A stretch of 64,000 nt of DNA, taken from the NCBI RefSeq assembly GCF_027409185.1, contig NC_084462.1, positions 40,434,679 to 40,498,678 on the forward strand, written 5' to 3'. The translations under genes were made by a program, and so were the position numbers. Position 1 is the first letter of the stretch, and every line of letters begins with the position of its first letter. The notes beneath the pieces were generated by a model. The model was not told the DNA's origin, did not search any database, and saw only the letters and a program-made list of their open reading frames with translations. This stretch comes from Cynocephalus volans. Taxonomy: Eukaryota; Chordata; Mammalia; Dermoptera; Cynocephalidae. Shown piece by piece: positions 50,113 through 60,894 of the stretch.

Positions 50113-52464
50113 TGAACACCAGTTACTTACACTCTGCACACCTGGGTAGGGGTTGGGACTGGGCTTCCCAGAGGTGCCCTGCACCAGAAGCTGAGTCAGA
50201 CTCCCTCCAGAAACAGGTTCCCGGGATGTAAAACTCTCACAATCAAATTCGCCCGGACAGCAGTTTGCAGCTGCAGGCTGGAAGTGCATGCAGCAGGCTT
50301 GAGCCCAGGGCCTGGAAATATGCGTTCTTCCTACCCCCCTCCCCTGTCCGCGGAAACCCTGTGCACCCCTGACTCGGAGGCCTGCATCCACCCATCCTGG
50401 AGGTCGGGCCTCCGATCTCTACACACCTGGAGGGCGGAGCGAGTTCCCTACTCTAAGAATAGGCGTTGTAGCACTCTACCCGCACTCAGAAAGTTGGCTC
50501 CAACCTCTTTTGTCTGCCTTGGGTTTACAGGTACTCCCGACAGACCGACCCCCACCCGCCGCGGAAGGCTCGGGTCGCCAGCGCCCCTGCCCCAATCCTC
50601 AAGTTAATGGTCTCGCTCAGGGATAGCAGAGCCTGAATGAAGGGACGAGCCAACCGGGAAAACATTCCCGGGCTGAGGCCCCGGCCGGACCGACTCCGCC
50701 CACGACGTCGAACCCCTCCCCTTGGCCAGCCCCTCGGCAATTCACGAACCGGCTACTGGGTGCTGCCTGGTGGGAGGCCACCGTGAGACCGGCTGCAGAA
50801 GGATTTCCCAGCCAAGTTCCCCGCCCAGTACGGGCCTCGCCGCCCATGGCGGATCTCACCCCGGCCACACCCCAAGCGCTGCCCTCACCCCGTATTCAGG
50901 GTCCACAGGAGTTTCCGAACCTAGCTCGGCCTCTCCCCCATGGCCATACCCACCCTTGCAGGAGTTCCCAAGCGGATCTCAGACCCCTACACTCACCCCA
51001 TCCCACCCCCCACTGGACCCACACACCCTTTATTCTGACCCGGAACGCCTAGAAACAGCCCACTTTCATCTTCAAACCCAACACCCGCCACGTGGTTTGG
51101 GGTGGCCACAGCCAGGAGTTAGGTACCCGGGGGCAGCCTCGGAGGGGAAAGAAAGTTCGTCCGAGATCTGCCGGCCTCGACACGTGCAACTTCGGACGCA
51201 CTAAGCTCCAAATGTACGGGAGAAAAGAACCTTCAGCTCCAGGTTCTCGAAGACTACCGTTTAACCCGCACGTGAACTATTTTACAAATGAGAAGAGGCA
51301 ATCCTTGGAAACAAGGTAACAATATTAAGTGTGCAAGTTTTGAACCCGCCACCAAGGTGGAAGAGTTAAGTGTAAAATAAGAGTTCGCATGAGCTCAGGA
51401 GAAATAGACGATTTTTTAAACCAAAGTGGAGAAGGGAGGGTTGCCATCCATTAAAATGCCTTCATTTTAGTGTTGAAACAAAACAAAAATGAAAAAAACT
51501 ACCCCGATGAGTCAACTACAAAGTACCAGCCCGTGCGATAGCAAGTGCTGTCGCGAGGTCGGTCGCGGCGAGCAGCGGCCGGTAGCTCCCAGACTGCGGG
51601 CTCAAGCCGCCCTCCCTCGTGCAGGTGCCGCCGGCCCGCATCTGGCCCCGGGGCAGGTGGGAGGTGGCGGTGAAGAGGGCGGCGCAGACCGACGGGCGCG
51701 GTGGGCAGGGCGCTCCGTTCTGAAGAAAGCGCCGCCAGATCGGGGAGCCCCTCGAGCCGGGCGCGCCCCCGCCGGCCGGATGGGCGGGGGCTCCCACAAA
51801 GGGAAAGGGACCCAGGACCTCCCCCCGCCGTCGGCCAGCGCCGCTGCTGGCTCTGGTTACGACAAATTAAACCTTAGAGCGCTGGAAAAATTACAGGAAG
51901 AGGACAGCGAAGAATGTGCCGAGTGGCTGAAGGGAACCCTGTCCCCGGGTGAACTTCACCCGCCGCGCGCCTGGGCAGGCCCCTCCCCTCCCTAGCGCGT
52001 GCCCTGCCGGCGGGGGAGGGAAGAACAAGCACCAGGAGGGAGTACCCACCCCCGGCTCCCGGGAGCCCAGGCTGCCCACCGCCACGAGCGCCGCCCGTGG
52101 ACCCCACCCAGGCGGCCCGCACCTGCCCGCGCGCCCCCCGGCCTGGGCGGGGCGGGCCCCAGCCCCCGGCCCAGATGACGACATCCTCCCCCGCGGCCCC
52201 GCCCGAGCGCGCCAGGGAGGGGGCGTGCCCGGCGGGGGCGCGGTCGCCTGGCGGGCGCCGGCTCCAAGAGCGGGTACCCGCTTCACGCGGCGCGCGGGGC
52301 CGACCGCGGGACGGAGCGGCGGGGTAAGGGGCGAAGCCCGGCCTCGACCAACCGTCCCCGCGCCGTCCCCCACCTCGCGCCCGGCCGGCGGCCCCGGGGG
52401 CGTGGCCGAGCAGCTGGCGCCGGCCCGCGTCCGCGCGCTCGGGGTGCCCGGGCGCCCCACTGAC

Positions 52465-53050
52465 CTGTGTGAGTTCTCAGGTGCGCCTTGAGGTGCGAGG
52501 ATTTCCCGTAAACTTTCTCGCAGCCCGCGTAGTGGCACTTGTGCTTTCTCTGCGGGGACTCCAGGTCGGCGCGACTTCGGCCCCGCCGGCCCCTTTGTCT
52601 GAAACTGGGCTCGCCGCTCCCCGCGGGCCCCGGCTCCCGCTCGGGCTCCAGCCCCACCTCGGGCTCCGGCTCGCTCCACGCGGGGCTGGGGGGCGCGGCC
52701 GCCGCACCTTCGCCGCGGGGGGAGGCGGGCTCGGGGGCCGGCAGCGACGCGGGCGGCAGGCGGCAGGGGGTCCTCGCCTTCCGGGCCGCGGCGCCCTCTC
52801 TGCGCTCCGCCGGGGCGGGCGCCGGCGCTTGCTGGTTGAGGTCCGCTAGGATCCGCGCCACCACGAAGAGCGAGGCGCTGTCCTTGCCGTCCCGGCGCTC
52901 TTCGGCGCGGGGCAGCGTAGGGGCAGCGGCGACGGCCGCGCCCTCGGGCCGGGGCTCCGGCCTCTCCCGCGGCCCGTGTACGACCGCGCGGCTCGACATG
53001 GACACGAGGCACTCGGCGGCGAAGTGGTCCACATAGGCGGCGGCTGCCAT
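52465..53050 (-). CDS. KLF13: KLF13 coding exon 1 (N-terminus, repression domain and zinc finger 1)
   Basis: First coding exon of Krüppel-like factor 13, a nuclear DNA-binding regulator of GC-box and CACCC-type promoters. It encodes residues 1-195 plus the first base of codon 196. The start at 53050 has an excellent Kozak context (A at -3, G at +4) and begins MAAAAYVDHFAAECLVSMSS. The AAECLV element around residues 11-16 matches the Sin3-interaction motif of the KLF9/13/14/16 subgroup. A conserved segment follows (LFVVARILADLNQQAP), then an Ala/Pro/Glu-rich linker and a basic stretch at about 151-160 that is a likely nuclear localisation signal. Finger 1 has C172, C177, H190 and H194, with helix KSSHLKA. 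The exon ends ...HLRTHT-G before a GTCAGT donor, which has a C at +3 where a purine is usual. The coding sequence is very CpG-rich, so long shadow frames overlap it on both strands. Identity rests on near-verbatim similarity to remembered mammalian KLF13. Confidence 0.97.
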
Positions 53051-53850
53051 GCTGCGGGCTCGGCCGACCGTGGCGGTGCTGTCGCTGCGAGTCGTCAGCG
53101 GCGCATCCGCACCCACGGCCTCGGGAGAGCGGGCGGGGGCGGGGGCGGGAGCGCGGCGCGCCTCTTCTCGGGCTGGGCTGGGCTAAGCAGGGCGCGCAGC
53201 CGCCTCTGCCGTCACCCGCGCGGCTCCGCGTCCACGAGGCGCCCTCCCGGCCGGACACCGAAGAGGGAGCGCATGGGGGGCGCGGGCGAGTGGGGTCCCC
53301 GTGGCGATAGGGGCGGCAGTCCTAAGGATGCCGAGCGGCGACGTTAGGGATGACTGCGCCGAGTCGCGGTCGCAGCCTAACCGCGCGTTGTAGCTGGCGG
53401 GACAGCCGCCGTGCGCGCCGCTGCTCGGTGTGGGCGGCCCGGCCCCGGGGGTGGGCGGGGCGGGGGCCACATCTGGACCCGACGTCAGCCCCCAGCCACA
53501 TCCTGGCGGCGCAGGTTACAGGAGGCGGCCGCGGGTAACTGCGCGCGCGGAGGGGGCGGGGAGCTTGGAGCGCGCACCGGCGGGACGGTGTGGTCGCGGG
53601 CCCGCGCCTGGGGAAGGGGCGTGGCCGGGAGCAGGGGCGGACGCCATTGGTCCGTGGGTACACGGCACGGCCGGCCAATCCGGGCCGCTGGAGAGGCCTA
53701 CCGGGCTGCGGGGCGTAGGCGCGCCAATGGGCGTGCCCGCTTGGCCGGCGGGAGGAGGGGCGGAAATGGGAGCCGGGCGCGAGGCTCAGTGACGCAAGAC
53801 GTCCGAGCGCGGCTGCCTGGCTGTGGGTTCGCGGGCGCGCTGCCAATGTC
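53051..53850 (-). promoter_or_regulatory. KLF13: KLF13 TATA-less GC-rich promoter and 5' UTR region
   Basis: Upstream of the start codon the sequence is extremely GC- and CpG-rich with many GC boxes (for example 53131-53149, 53447-53466 and near 53549). Three CCAAT boxes lie within about 85 bp: minus strand at 53646-53650, plus strand at 53675-53679 and 53724-53728. CRE-like half sites occur at 53482-53487 and 53790-53797. No convincing TATA box was seen, so dispersed initiation is expected and the transcription start site cannot be fixed from sequence. KLF13 itself binds GC-rich boxes, so autoregulation is possible but is inference. Confidence 0.7.
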
Positions 53851-54560
53851 CCCCGCAGCGGGGACCCCGCCGGGCATTTCCCTGCTAGGGCTTTTGTGTG
53901 ATGACAGCCGTGGACCCCGGCGTAGAGGGGGGCGCTCTGAGGGTCCCTTTGTCTCAGCCCCGCCCGCGAGGGCCGCCGGTGAGGAGGCGTGTCTGCTGCG
54001 GCCTAGCCCTGGGGCGGAACCTCGCATCGTCCCCCAGCGCTGCCGGTTCCCGGGACGGCCGCGCCCGGAGCCTCCCCTGCTGAGCTCCGGGCGTCCGTGC
54101 GGCCCGACCGGGGCTGCTGTCGCTGGAGGGACCGGGAGCTTCCCCGATTCGTCCGGGGTAGTCGGGGACCTGGGATGCGGCCGCGCTGCCCTTGAGCTCG
54201 TGTCAGCCGGGCAGCCCAGGTGACGTGCCCACCGTGGCCTGTGCTTGCGGGAGTGAACTACGTGCTGGGGCGGCGGGCGCCGCTGATGAGGGAACGTGTG
54301 GCCTCTTCCTACCCTCCCTGCCCCAGGCCCGCTGCCAACTTCCATAGGCTGCCCCTCTCCTGCGCTGTCGCGGAGGCTTCAAACGCCACCAGCTGCGAGC
54401 GCCCCGCCCCGCCCACCCGCTGTCCGGCCTCCCGGAGGAAACGCTGGGCTGTGCTCGCCCGCGGCCTCCCTGCCTGGGCCGGGCCCGCCTGCCCTTGACT
54501 CCCCGGCGCACCCCGTCCCGCGGCCCACGCCTTTCTCCAGGCCTAGGCAGTCACCGAAGA

Positions 54561-55779
54561 AACCCGTGCGTAAGAACTTCCTACGCCTCAGAACCGTGTT
54601 CAGCAAGCCCCTTACTGCCTCTCCTTTTCCAGCCCCTCTCTGGCAGCCCCCGGTACCTGACCCGGGGGTATTGAGACCAAGGGGTGCGGCTCCCCGTTCA
54701 TTGTGCTTAATGGCCATTCCAACGAGTCAGCGGCCTGCCGAACTCCGAGAGAAGCCGGGAGAGTGAAGGTAGCCCAGGCACTCGGCGCCAGTGGACCCGA
54801 GGAGGGGGAGAGGAGAGTCATCCTGCTCACAGAATTAAGAGCGATGGCCGAGTTCAAGTTCTCACCGAATTAATTTGGGGCCCAGGTAGAAAAGACTTCG
54901 CTTTCCAGGTAACAAAGGACAGCTGAGACAGCCATTCTGGGTTGCATGTTATGATGAACTGTAAACATGCGTGGACGTTTGAGCACCGGGAGTATCTAAC
55001 TCAAGCCCTAAAATTCCCTGTTGCTGTCCTCTGAGCAGACTACAAAGTGTTCTCGGCTGGGTCAAGTTTCTAGGAGGGTCTCTGCTTGGCAGAAAGTAAT
55101 CATACTTCTTCCAGGCAGATTGTGTTGATGACATTTAAGAGACTTGTGTCCTAACCAAGTACTGATTCAGAATGTTCCTCTGTTCCCACCACATGTCACA
55201 GTCATTCAATTCGTTAAAGAAGGAGCTGGCCCTACACTGACTTACCAGACACCCATCCCCTCCTTTCCCCTTTCCAGCTAGTAGAATTCTGCCCAATCTT
55301 CCAAGTGCCACATCCACCACACTCAGGACCACTGCTGGGTTACCCCAGCCTGCATACACAATGGTGGGACTCCTACTACTGTGCACTATTCTAGACCTTG
55401 GGCTGCTACGGCCATGAACAAAAAACAGACTTGTGTCGGGTGAGGGGAAGCCAGCCTGCACTGGGTCCTCTGCACTGACACATGCTATTCACGGGTTCCC
55501 CACGAGTGTGGCCTCCCAGAGGGTTTCAACTGTCCGCAGTGGCGTTCTGGATACAAAACTCAGCCCCTTGGCTGGTTTCTCAAATAATCCACTCATCAAC
55601 CATTTGATGATTGTTGTGGAGTGTGCTGATTGGCACATCCACCATGGCAGCCTTCATCCCAAACCCACGTGGAAGTACCTTCCAGGTGGATACAGTTCTC
55701 TTCCCCAGAGAAAATCTCACCATAGATACAGGTCTAGTTTTCCTTGCTAAGTAGGATTTTGACAGAAATGGCCTATGTA
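54561..55779. other. Upstream flank, nothing recognised
   Basis: CpG density falls off here, and sequence to the MER2 element shows no clear repeat, RNA gene or conserved coding frame. The 108-codon minus frame at 55135-55461 and the plus frame at 55433-55750 have no recognisable motifs. Confidence 0.5.
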
Positions 55780-56130
55780 CAGTTGCTCCTCAGCATCCAC
55801 GGGGTATCAGTTCCAGGACCCCCCGAAGATACCCAAATCCGTGGATGTGAGCTCAAGTCCCTTATATAAAATGGTGTATTTGCATGTAACCTGCACACTT
55901 TCTCCCATATACTTTAAATCATCTCTAGGTAATTTATAACACCTAACACAATGTATATGCTGTGTAAACAGTTGTTGTACTGCACTGTTCAGGAAATAAT
56001 GACAAGAAAAAATGTCTCTACATGTTTAGGACAAATGAACCATCTTTTTCCGACCCTCCCCCCCGAATATTTTCTACCTGCAGTTGGTTGAATCCATGGA
56101 TGCGGAACGCTTGGATACGAGGGCCGACTG
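55780..56130 (+). mobile_element. Near-complete MER2 (Tigger-type non-autonomous DNA transposon)
   Basis: The element is bounded by TA on both sides (55778-55779 and 56131-56132), the target duplication of Tc1/mariner/pogo-type elements. It starts cagttgctcctcagcatcca and ends with its inverted counterpart '...cgagggccgactg'. Interior phrases 'cttatataaaatggtgtatt', 'taaatcatctctaggtaatt' and 'aataatgacaagaaaaaa' match MER2. Length (351 bp) is close to the consensus as I remember it. No transposase is encoded. Confidence 0.9.
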
Positions 56131-57084
56131 TAGACTATATGTGTGTTTCAGATGGAAGAAACAAAATAAACAAGAGCAGTGGAGAGAAGATCAGGCAGGA
56201 GTAAGTGAATCAAGATGTGTCTGGGGAGTAAAGAGACTAAAGGCTGAAAAGGTGGCTGAGGTTTCTGGGTGGAGGTGGTGGATGGATTGTATGTGTTGAC
56301 TTTAACTTCCTTCTGGAGCCTCTGAAACAACGTCTATTTGTTATAAAGCAGAAATCCACAAGGACAGGAGAGCAAGAGAGGAAGTAACAGCAACACAATT
56401 TGTGAAGCTAAAATACTTAGCAGACCTAAGAAAATAAAATCCTAGAACAGTAGCCAGGAAGGAAAGCTAAGAACAAACCCTAAGGAATCCCCAGAAGGTT
56501 CGCGAATGGGTGGCACTAGACACCTCTAGATGTGGGAGTGAAGGGGGCTGTCATACGAATGGCTGGCTAAAAGTCTGTTCAAGGAGCACACAGACGCCCA
56601 GGTCCCTTCCCCAATTCTGTGCAGCCTGACAACTGCCCCTTTTCTGTCCCGACAAAAGACTGGATGTTTACTGTCTGGAGAAGGTAAAAGGGAGTGTCCT
56701 GGACTGGGGGACACCAGGCACAATTAAGGGCAGAGGTACCATAATAGGATCAGAAAAATTAAATGCACATGTGGATACTGGATGCTGAGATCCACAAGGC
56801 TTGCTGGTATTTCAGAGTGCGTGTAGCCAGGAGAGTGGAAAGGTCTTTCCTGGGGGAGCAGGCCAGGTGAAGGGGAAATATCTAAACATTCTGACATCTG
56901 TGTTTGCCCAACTAAACAGTCAGCTCACTCTATTAGAGAAGGCCACAGTTAATACAGCCACTCATGTGCACAGAACTTCTAATCAGCCTCTCAGTCCTTC
57001 CCAGGCAAATAAGAGCAGGCAGCCAGAGCTGACCCGGCATCTCAGGAAAGCCTGTGTCATGAAATATAAAGCCACAACAGATTT

Positions 57085-58170
57085 TTAAAAGGCAAGTTGG
57101 AGGAAACAGAGACTATGCAGAGAGAAGAAACATCAACAAAACTATCAATAATGTTATTAGAGAAAATTTTTTAAAATATCGCCACCCGTTAAGGGAGAAC
57201 ATATATAAAGAAACATTCACAGGGGGGAAAAAAGATTATTGGGGATATAAAATAAGGTAGTAGAAACAAAAGACAAAACCTTCAACAGAACAATTGGAAG
57301 AGAAAGTTGAGAAAACTTCTGTGAAAGTAGAACAAAAAGTAACTACAGAAAAATGGAAAATAGAAGAGAAAAGTTTTAAAAAATTAGAGGACCAACCAGA
57401 AAGTCCATTGGTCAAATAACAGGAACCCCAACGGAGTGATCAGAGAAAACACAAGGGAGAAAATCAGCAATGAATTGATCAAGAAGGGTCTTCATTACTG
57501 AAGAACATATGTTGAAAGGGCCCATGGAAAACCCAGCACAGTGGGAGAAAATAGCCCTATCCCAAGGCAAGTCACGGATGAGTTTCAGAATATTGAGGAC
57601 AAAAATGTCCTGACATTAGAAGCAGGTCACGCACAGACAGGAGTCAGAATAGCCAGGCACTTCCCTTAGCAACAAGGGGAGCCTTGGGAAATCTAAAGGA
57701 AAATTAATTTTCAGCCTCACCCAGCCAAACTATAAACCAAGTATTTTTAGATGCACAAGGTCTCAAAAAATTTACCTCTCCTGCACCGTTTTTCATGGTA
57801 GGAAGCTACCAGAGATTATGCTTCACCAAAATGAAGTAAACCAAGAAAGAAGCAGGCATGAGGTCCAGGAAGCAGGACCTTCAACCCAGTGCGGAGGGGA
57901 GAGGAAGTCCCAGGTGACAGCTGCTGTGCCTGGTACAGAGGGACAGCAGCCCAGGCTGGAGCAGGTCAACAGCTCTGGGGACACTTCTTCAAGAGGTGGA
58001 ACGGATAGAGTTCCTGTATCGGCCAGGAGAGGCTGGATCATGCTGCAGATCTCAAAGGTGCCATGTGGTATGTGTCCATAGTGAGGCACCTGGGGACAGC
58101 AGGCTGATGGAGCAGGCTCTGTCTAGAACATGCTGGTCGCCACGGCAGAGGGCAAGAGACAGCATCAACC
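57085..58170 (+). repeat. HAL1 LINE relic
   Basis: A-rich plus-strand sequence with HAL1 phrases in consensus order: 'atgttgaaagggcccatgga', 'cccagcacagtgggagaaaa', 'gagtttcagaatattgagga', 'cacccagccaaactataaac', 'aaggtctcaaaaaatttacc', 'tgcttcaccaaaatgaagt' and 'aaaccaagaaagaagcaggc'. Reading frames are interrupted. The copy covers the central and 3' part of the single HAL1 ORF. Confidence 0.8.
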
Positions 58171-59084
58171 CAGAGGTGTCACTCATCCCTTCTTTCCCAC
58201 ATGCAAAACAGCATTTGCCCCTCCCTGGGGGGACCTGACCAAATCTCATGGGCCTTTTTAATCTGAGTCTAGAGGCCAGAGACGATAACAGTTCAAAGCA
58301 AGAGACATTCTGTGGCATCCAGCTCAGAGTCCAGGACCTCTGTGGGAGGCCCAGTGGTTTCTTCAAGTGGTTCCTCCTGGTCTGGAGACCTATGACCTAA
58401 AGATAAGTTGTCTGGCCCCTCCCCATACACACCCAATGCACAGTGGTGCAAAGGGACAGAATGACATGACAAACAGCCCTCTTCAGAGAGGGAGGGGAGT
58501 GGGAGACGCCCAGCAGGCGGTACTCTGAGCAATCCCAAAATCCTGCTGGGCAGATATCACCCCCCACATTGGAATGAGACTATTCCTCAAATAGTCTCAG
58601 TCCTGCTTGCTGGGCAGGCCTGGCCAGTCCCCTGTTCTGGGCCTTGCTCCTGCCCTGGGAAGTTTTTCCATGGCCATTATCCTCCCTGGCTGCACATGAA
58701 GTGGACATGAGGAAATATGCCTTCTTGGGTTCCCGCCTGTAGAAGGCTGGAGACCAAGGGTCATTTTAAGTTCCAGCCGCAGACTGTATTAGTTGTGGTT
58801 CATGGTTTTTCCAGCACTATTACTTTCTCAAAAATATAATTAACTTCCTACTAGTCGGTCTGAGTCCACTTTGCATCATTGTCAACAGCCACTGTCATAG
58901 TGCCACTCAAGACAGGCCTCTCTCTCAGCTTAATTACAGGCCCTCTGAGCCTCTCAGTCTTTGATGGTAGAGTAACACCCTTAGTCTCTTTTCTCTGAAC
59001 CTTCTAAGTTATCCCAGGTGACAGTTTACCAAATTATATATTATATTATTATACCATTCAATACATGGATGGTGTTATCAGTCT

Positions 59085-59523
59085 GTTTTCTGTTGCTTAT
59101 AACAGAATACCTGAAACTGGGAAATTTATAAGGAAATAAAATTTATTTCTTACAGGTTGGAGGCTGGGAAGTCCATGGTCCTGCAGGTGCATCTGATGAG
59201 GGCCTTCTTCTTGGTGGGGGCTCTGTACAGTGTCCCGTGGTGACAGAGGGTATCACATTGGAGAGAATGGCAAGAGTTCTCTCATGTGCTCTCCTTATAA
59301 AGCCACCACTCTGTATCAATGATAGTCCACTAAACTATTAACCCATTAATTCATGAATGGATTAATCTATTCATGAGGACAGAGTCCTCACTATTCAATC
59401 ACTTCTCAAAAGCCAAACCTTCCAAATACCATAATCAAATTTCCCACCCTCTCGACACTGTTACAATGGGGATCAAGCTTCCAACACATGAGCTTTTGGG
59501 AGATAACATCCAACCCATAGCAG
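59085..59523 (-). repeat. MLT1/MaLR-related LTR, reverse orientation
   Basis: 'cagtctgttttctgttgctt', 'gaatacctgaaactgggaaa', 'ggaggctgggaagtccatgg', 'gcatctgatgagggccttct', 'ttaatctattcatgaggac' and the closing 'gagataacatccaacccata' follow a MaLR-type LTR read from its 3' end. No internal retroviral genes adjoin it. Confidence 0.75.
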
Positions 59524-59964
59524 TTAGCCATGCTTCCAGCCTACAAAACCTGTTCTCTCAGTGTGAGCTTGATCAGTCTTTAAGCCAATACAGCGTCTCT
59601 TGTTTTCTGTGGCAGCAGCACCCCAGTCCTGGCTACCATTCTCTGTATCAGTCAGCATCAGCTAAGCTATGCTACAGTAACAAATAGTTCCAGAGGCTCA
59701 GTTGCTTGAAATACCAAGAGTTTGATTCTCAGTACATCAAGGGTTGTCTGGGGACTCTGCTCTGTGTCATCATCACCCTCACCCCGGATCAACAAAGCAC
59801 CCACTCGCTGGAACACTGACAGTCACTGTGGCAGAGGACAAAAGGACTTCCAGGAAGGTCTTACATGGGCAGTTAAATCCTTGGCCCAGAAGTGACTCAC
59901 ATCACTTCTGCTTGTAACTGGTCATGTGGATCATCTGATATAGACTGTGTCCCCCCAAAATTCA

Positions 59965-60216
59965 TATCTTGAAATCCTAGCCCCTAATGTGATGGCACTT
60001 GGAGGTGAGATCCTTGGGAGGTAAGGGAGGTAATTAGGTCATGAGAGTGGAACCCTCATGACTGGGATTTGCACCCTTAGAAAAGAGACCCCAGAGAACT
60101 CCCTCGTGAGGTTATAGTAAGAAGATGGCCATCTATGAACCAGTAAGTGGGCCCTCACTGGACACCAAATCTACTGGCACATTGATCTTGGACTTTCCAG
60201 CATCAGAACTGTGAGA
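59965..60216 (+). repeat. MLT1-type MaLR LTR, left part (interrupted by SINE)
   Basis: 'gtgtccccccaaaattcat', 'gatggcacttggaggtgag', 'gtaattaggtcatgagagtg' and 'atcttggactttccagcatc' match an MLT1 LTR in plus orientation. The LTR resumes after the SINE at 60365. Confidence 0.9.
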
Positions 60217-60364
60217 GGGCCGAGCCCGTGGCGCACTTGGTAGAGTGCTGCGCTGGCAGCGTGGTGACGCTCCCGCCGCGGGTTCGGATCCTATATAGGA
60301 CTGACCAGTGCACTCACTGGCTGAGTGCCGGTCACGAAAAAACGACCAAAAAAAAAAAAAAAAA
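60217..60364 (+). mobile_element. tRNA-derived SINE (CYN-like) inserted in an MLT1 LTR
   Basis: The insertion has 12-bp direct repeats agaactgtgaga (60205-60216 and 60365-60376). The head has an A-box-like 'tggcgcacttggtagagtg' and a good B box (ggttcggatcc). The 'tatatagga' joint is followed by a shortened second unit ending 'gagtgccggtcacgaaaaaa' and an A-rich tail. The second unit is shorter than in the copy at 47751-47923, so two structural subtypes occur in one window. Retained CpGs suggest it is younger than the LTR it interrupts. Confidence 0.9.
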
Positions 60365-60450
60365 AGAACTGTGAGAAATAAATTTCTCTTGTTTATAAAC
60401 CACCCAGTCTATGGTATTTTGTAATAGCAGCCTGAACTAACTAAGACTCC
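60365..60450 (+). repeat. MLT1-type MaLR LTR, right part
   Basis: Continues the LTR interrupted at 60216: 'aataaatttctcttgtttat', 'accacccagtctatggtatt' and 'aatagcagcctgaactaact'. The 12-bp repeat at its start is the SINE target duplication. Confidence 0.9.
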
Positions 60451-60894
60451 ATCCAACCCACTGAGTAAACTCATGATGTCCTCAGAAGGCAAGGAGCTGA
60501 GCTATTCGGTAAAGCATTAATGGTTTCCACAATGTCTGACCTGACTTGAGACAGTGGAGAAAACTGGCAGAGTTTTGTCTAGGGTTGAAACAATAAGTAG
60601 ATAAAAAATGAAATGAACAGGAACGACAATTAAGAGCTTCAAAGGAAATAAAAGGAAAGTCCTTTGTAATTGACTTTACTTGGCTCAGTTGCGGATAGTG
60701 TTTTCATAAAGGCGATGATAAACACCAAACACTGATCTAATCAACTTTCTACATCTCTGATGGAGGCATGGGCACTCTCAGATATGCACATGGGCAGAGG
60801 GGACGGAAAGTCACATCTACATAATGGGAAGTCAGCAGACAGCATTCCACGCTGAAACACCAAGAAGTAACTAAGCAATCACATATAGTAGGCA

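Larger units (their letters stand above)
9170..52464 (-). other. KLF13: KLF13 intron 1 (about 43 kb)
   Basis: Intron between the two coding exons, with donor GTCAGT (from 52464 downwards) and acceptor ...cccgcag ending at 9170. It holds no other gene that can be supported. Contents are unique sequence, old LINE/LTR/MIR relics, one young L1, one tRNA-SINE, and a CpG-rich block at 18.4-19.4 kb, described separately. The stretches 13.7-16.3, 26.3-29.2, 29.5-31.4, 32.6-38.6, 39.6-44.5 and 48.5-51.4 kb show nothing beyond short, decayed frames, which I regard as chance. Confidence 0.9.
51520..54560. promoter_or_regulatory. CpG island spanning the KLF13 5' end
   Basis: CpG dinucleotides and GC content are dense from about 51.5 to 54.6 kb, and both fall off abruptly on each side. 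The island covers the promoter, the whole first coding exon and about 0.9 kb of the start of the intron. Long open frames on both strands here are by-products of the composition (few A/T-containing stop codons), not extra genes. The CCAAT boxes in both orientations would also allow divergent transcription away from KLF13. Confidence 0.9.

Noticed and set aside
52283..53116. N-terminal extension of KLF13 from an upstream in-frame position (53116)
   Set aside because: The codon at 53116 is GTG, not ATG. The ATG at 53050 has a strong Kozak context and matches the known KLF13 N-terminus.
51891..53258. 455-codon minus-strand open frame across the KLF13 first exon
   Set aside because: It overlaps the real KLF13 exon in a different frame. 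Its Arg/Gly/Ala/Pro composition is what out-of-frame CpG-island DNA gives, and it has no domain.
53411..54345. Long open frames on both strands (270 and 215 codons) upstream of KLF13
   Set aside because: Composition-driven frames in a CpG island, with no recognisable domain, splice pattern or Kozak support. A non-coding divergent transcript is possible but cannot be shown.
60217..60364. A functional tRNA gene
   Set aside because: A and B boxes are present, but the unit has a poly(A) tail, target duplications and a tRNA-unrelated 3' part, so it is a SINE.
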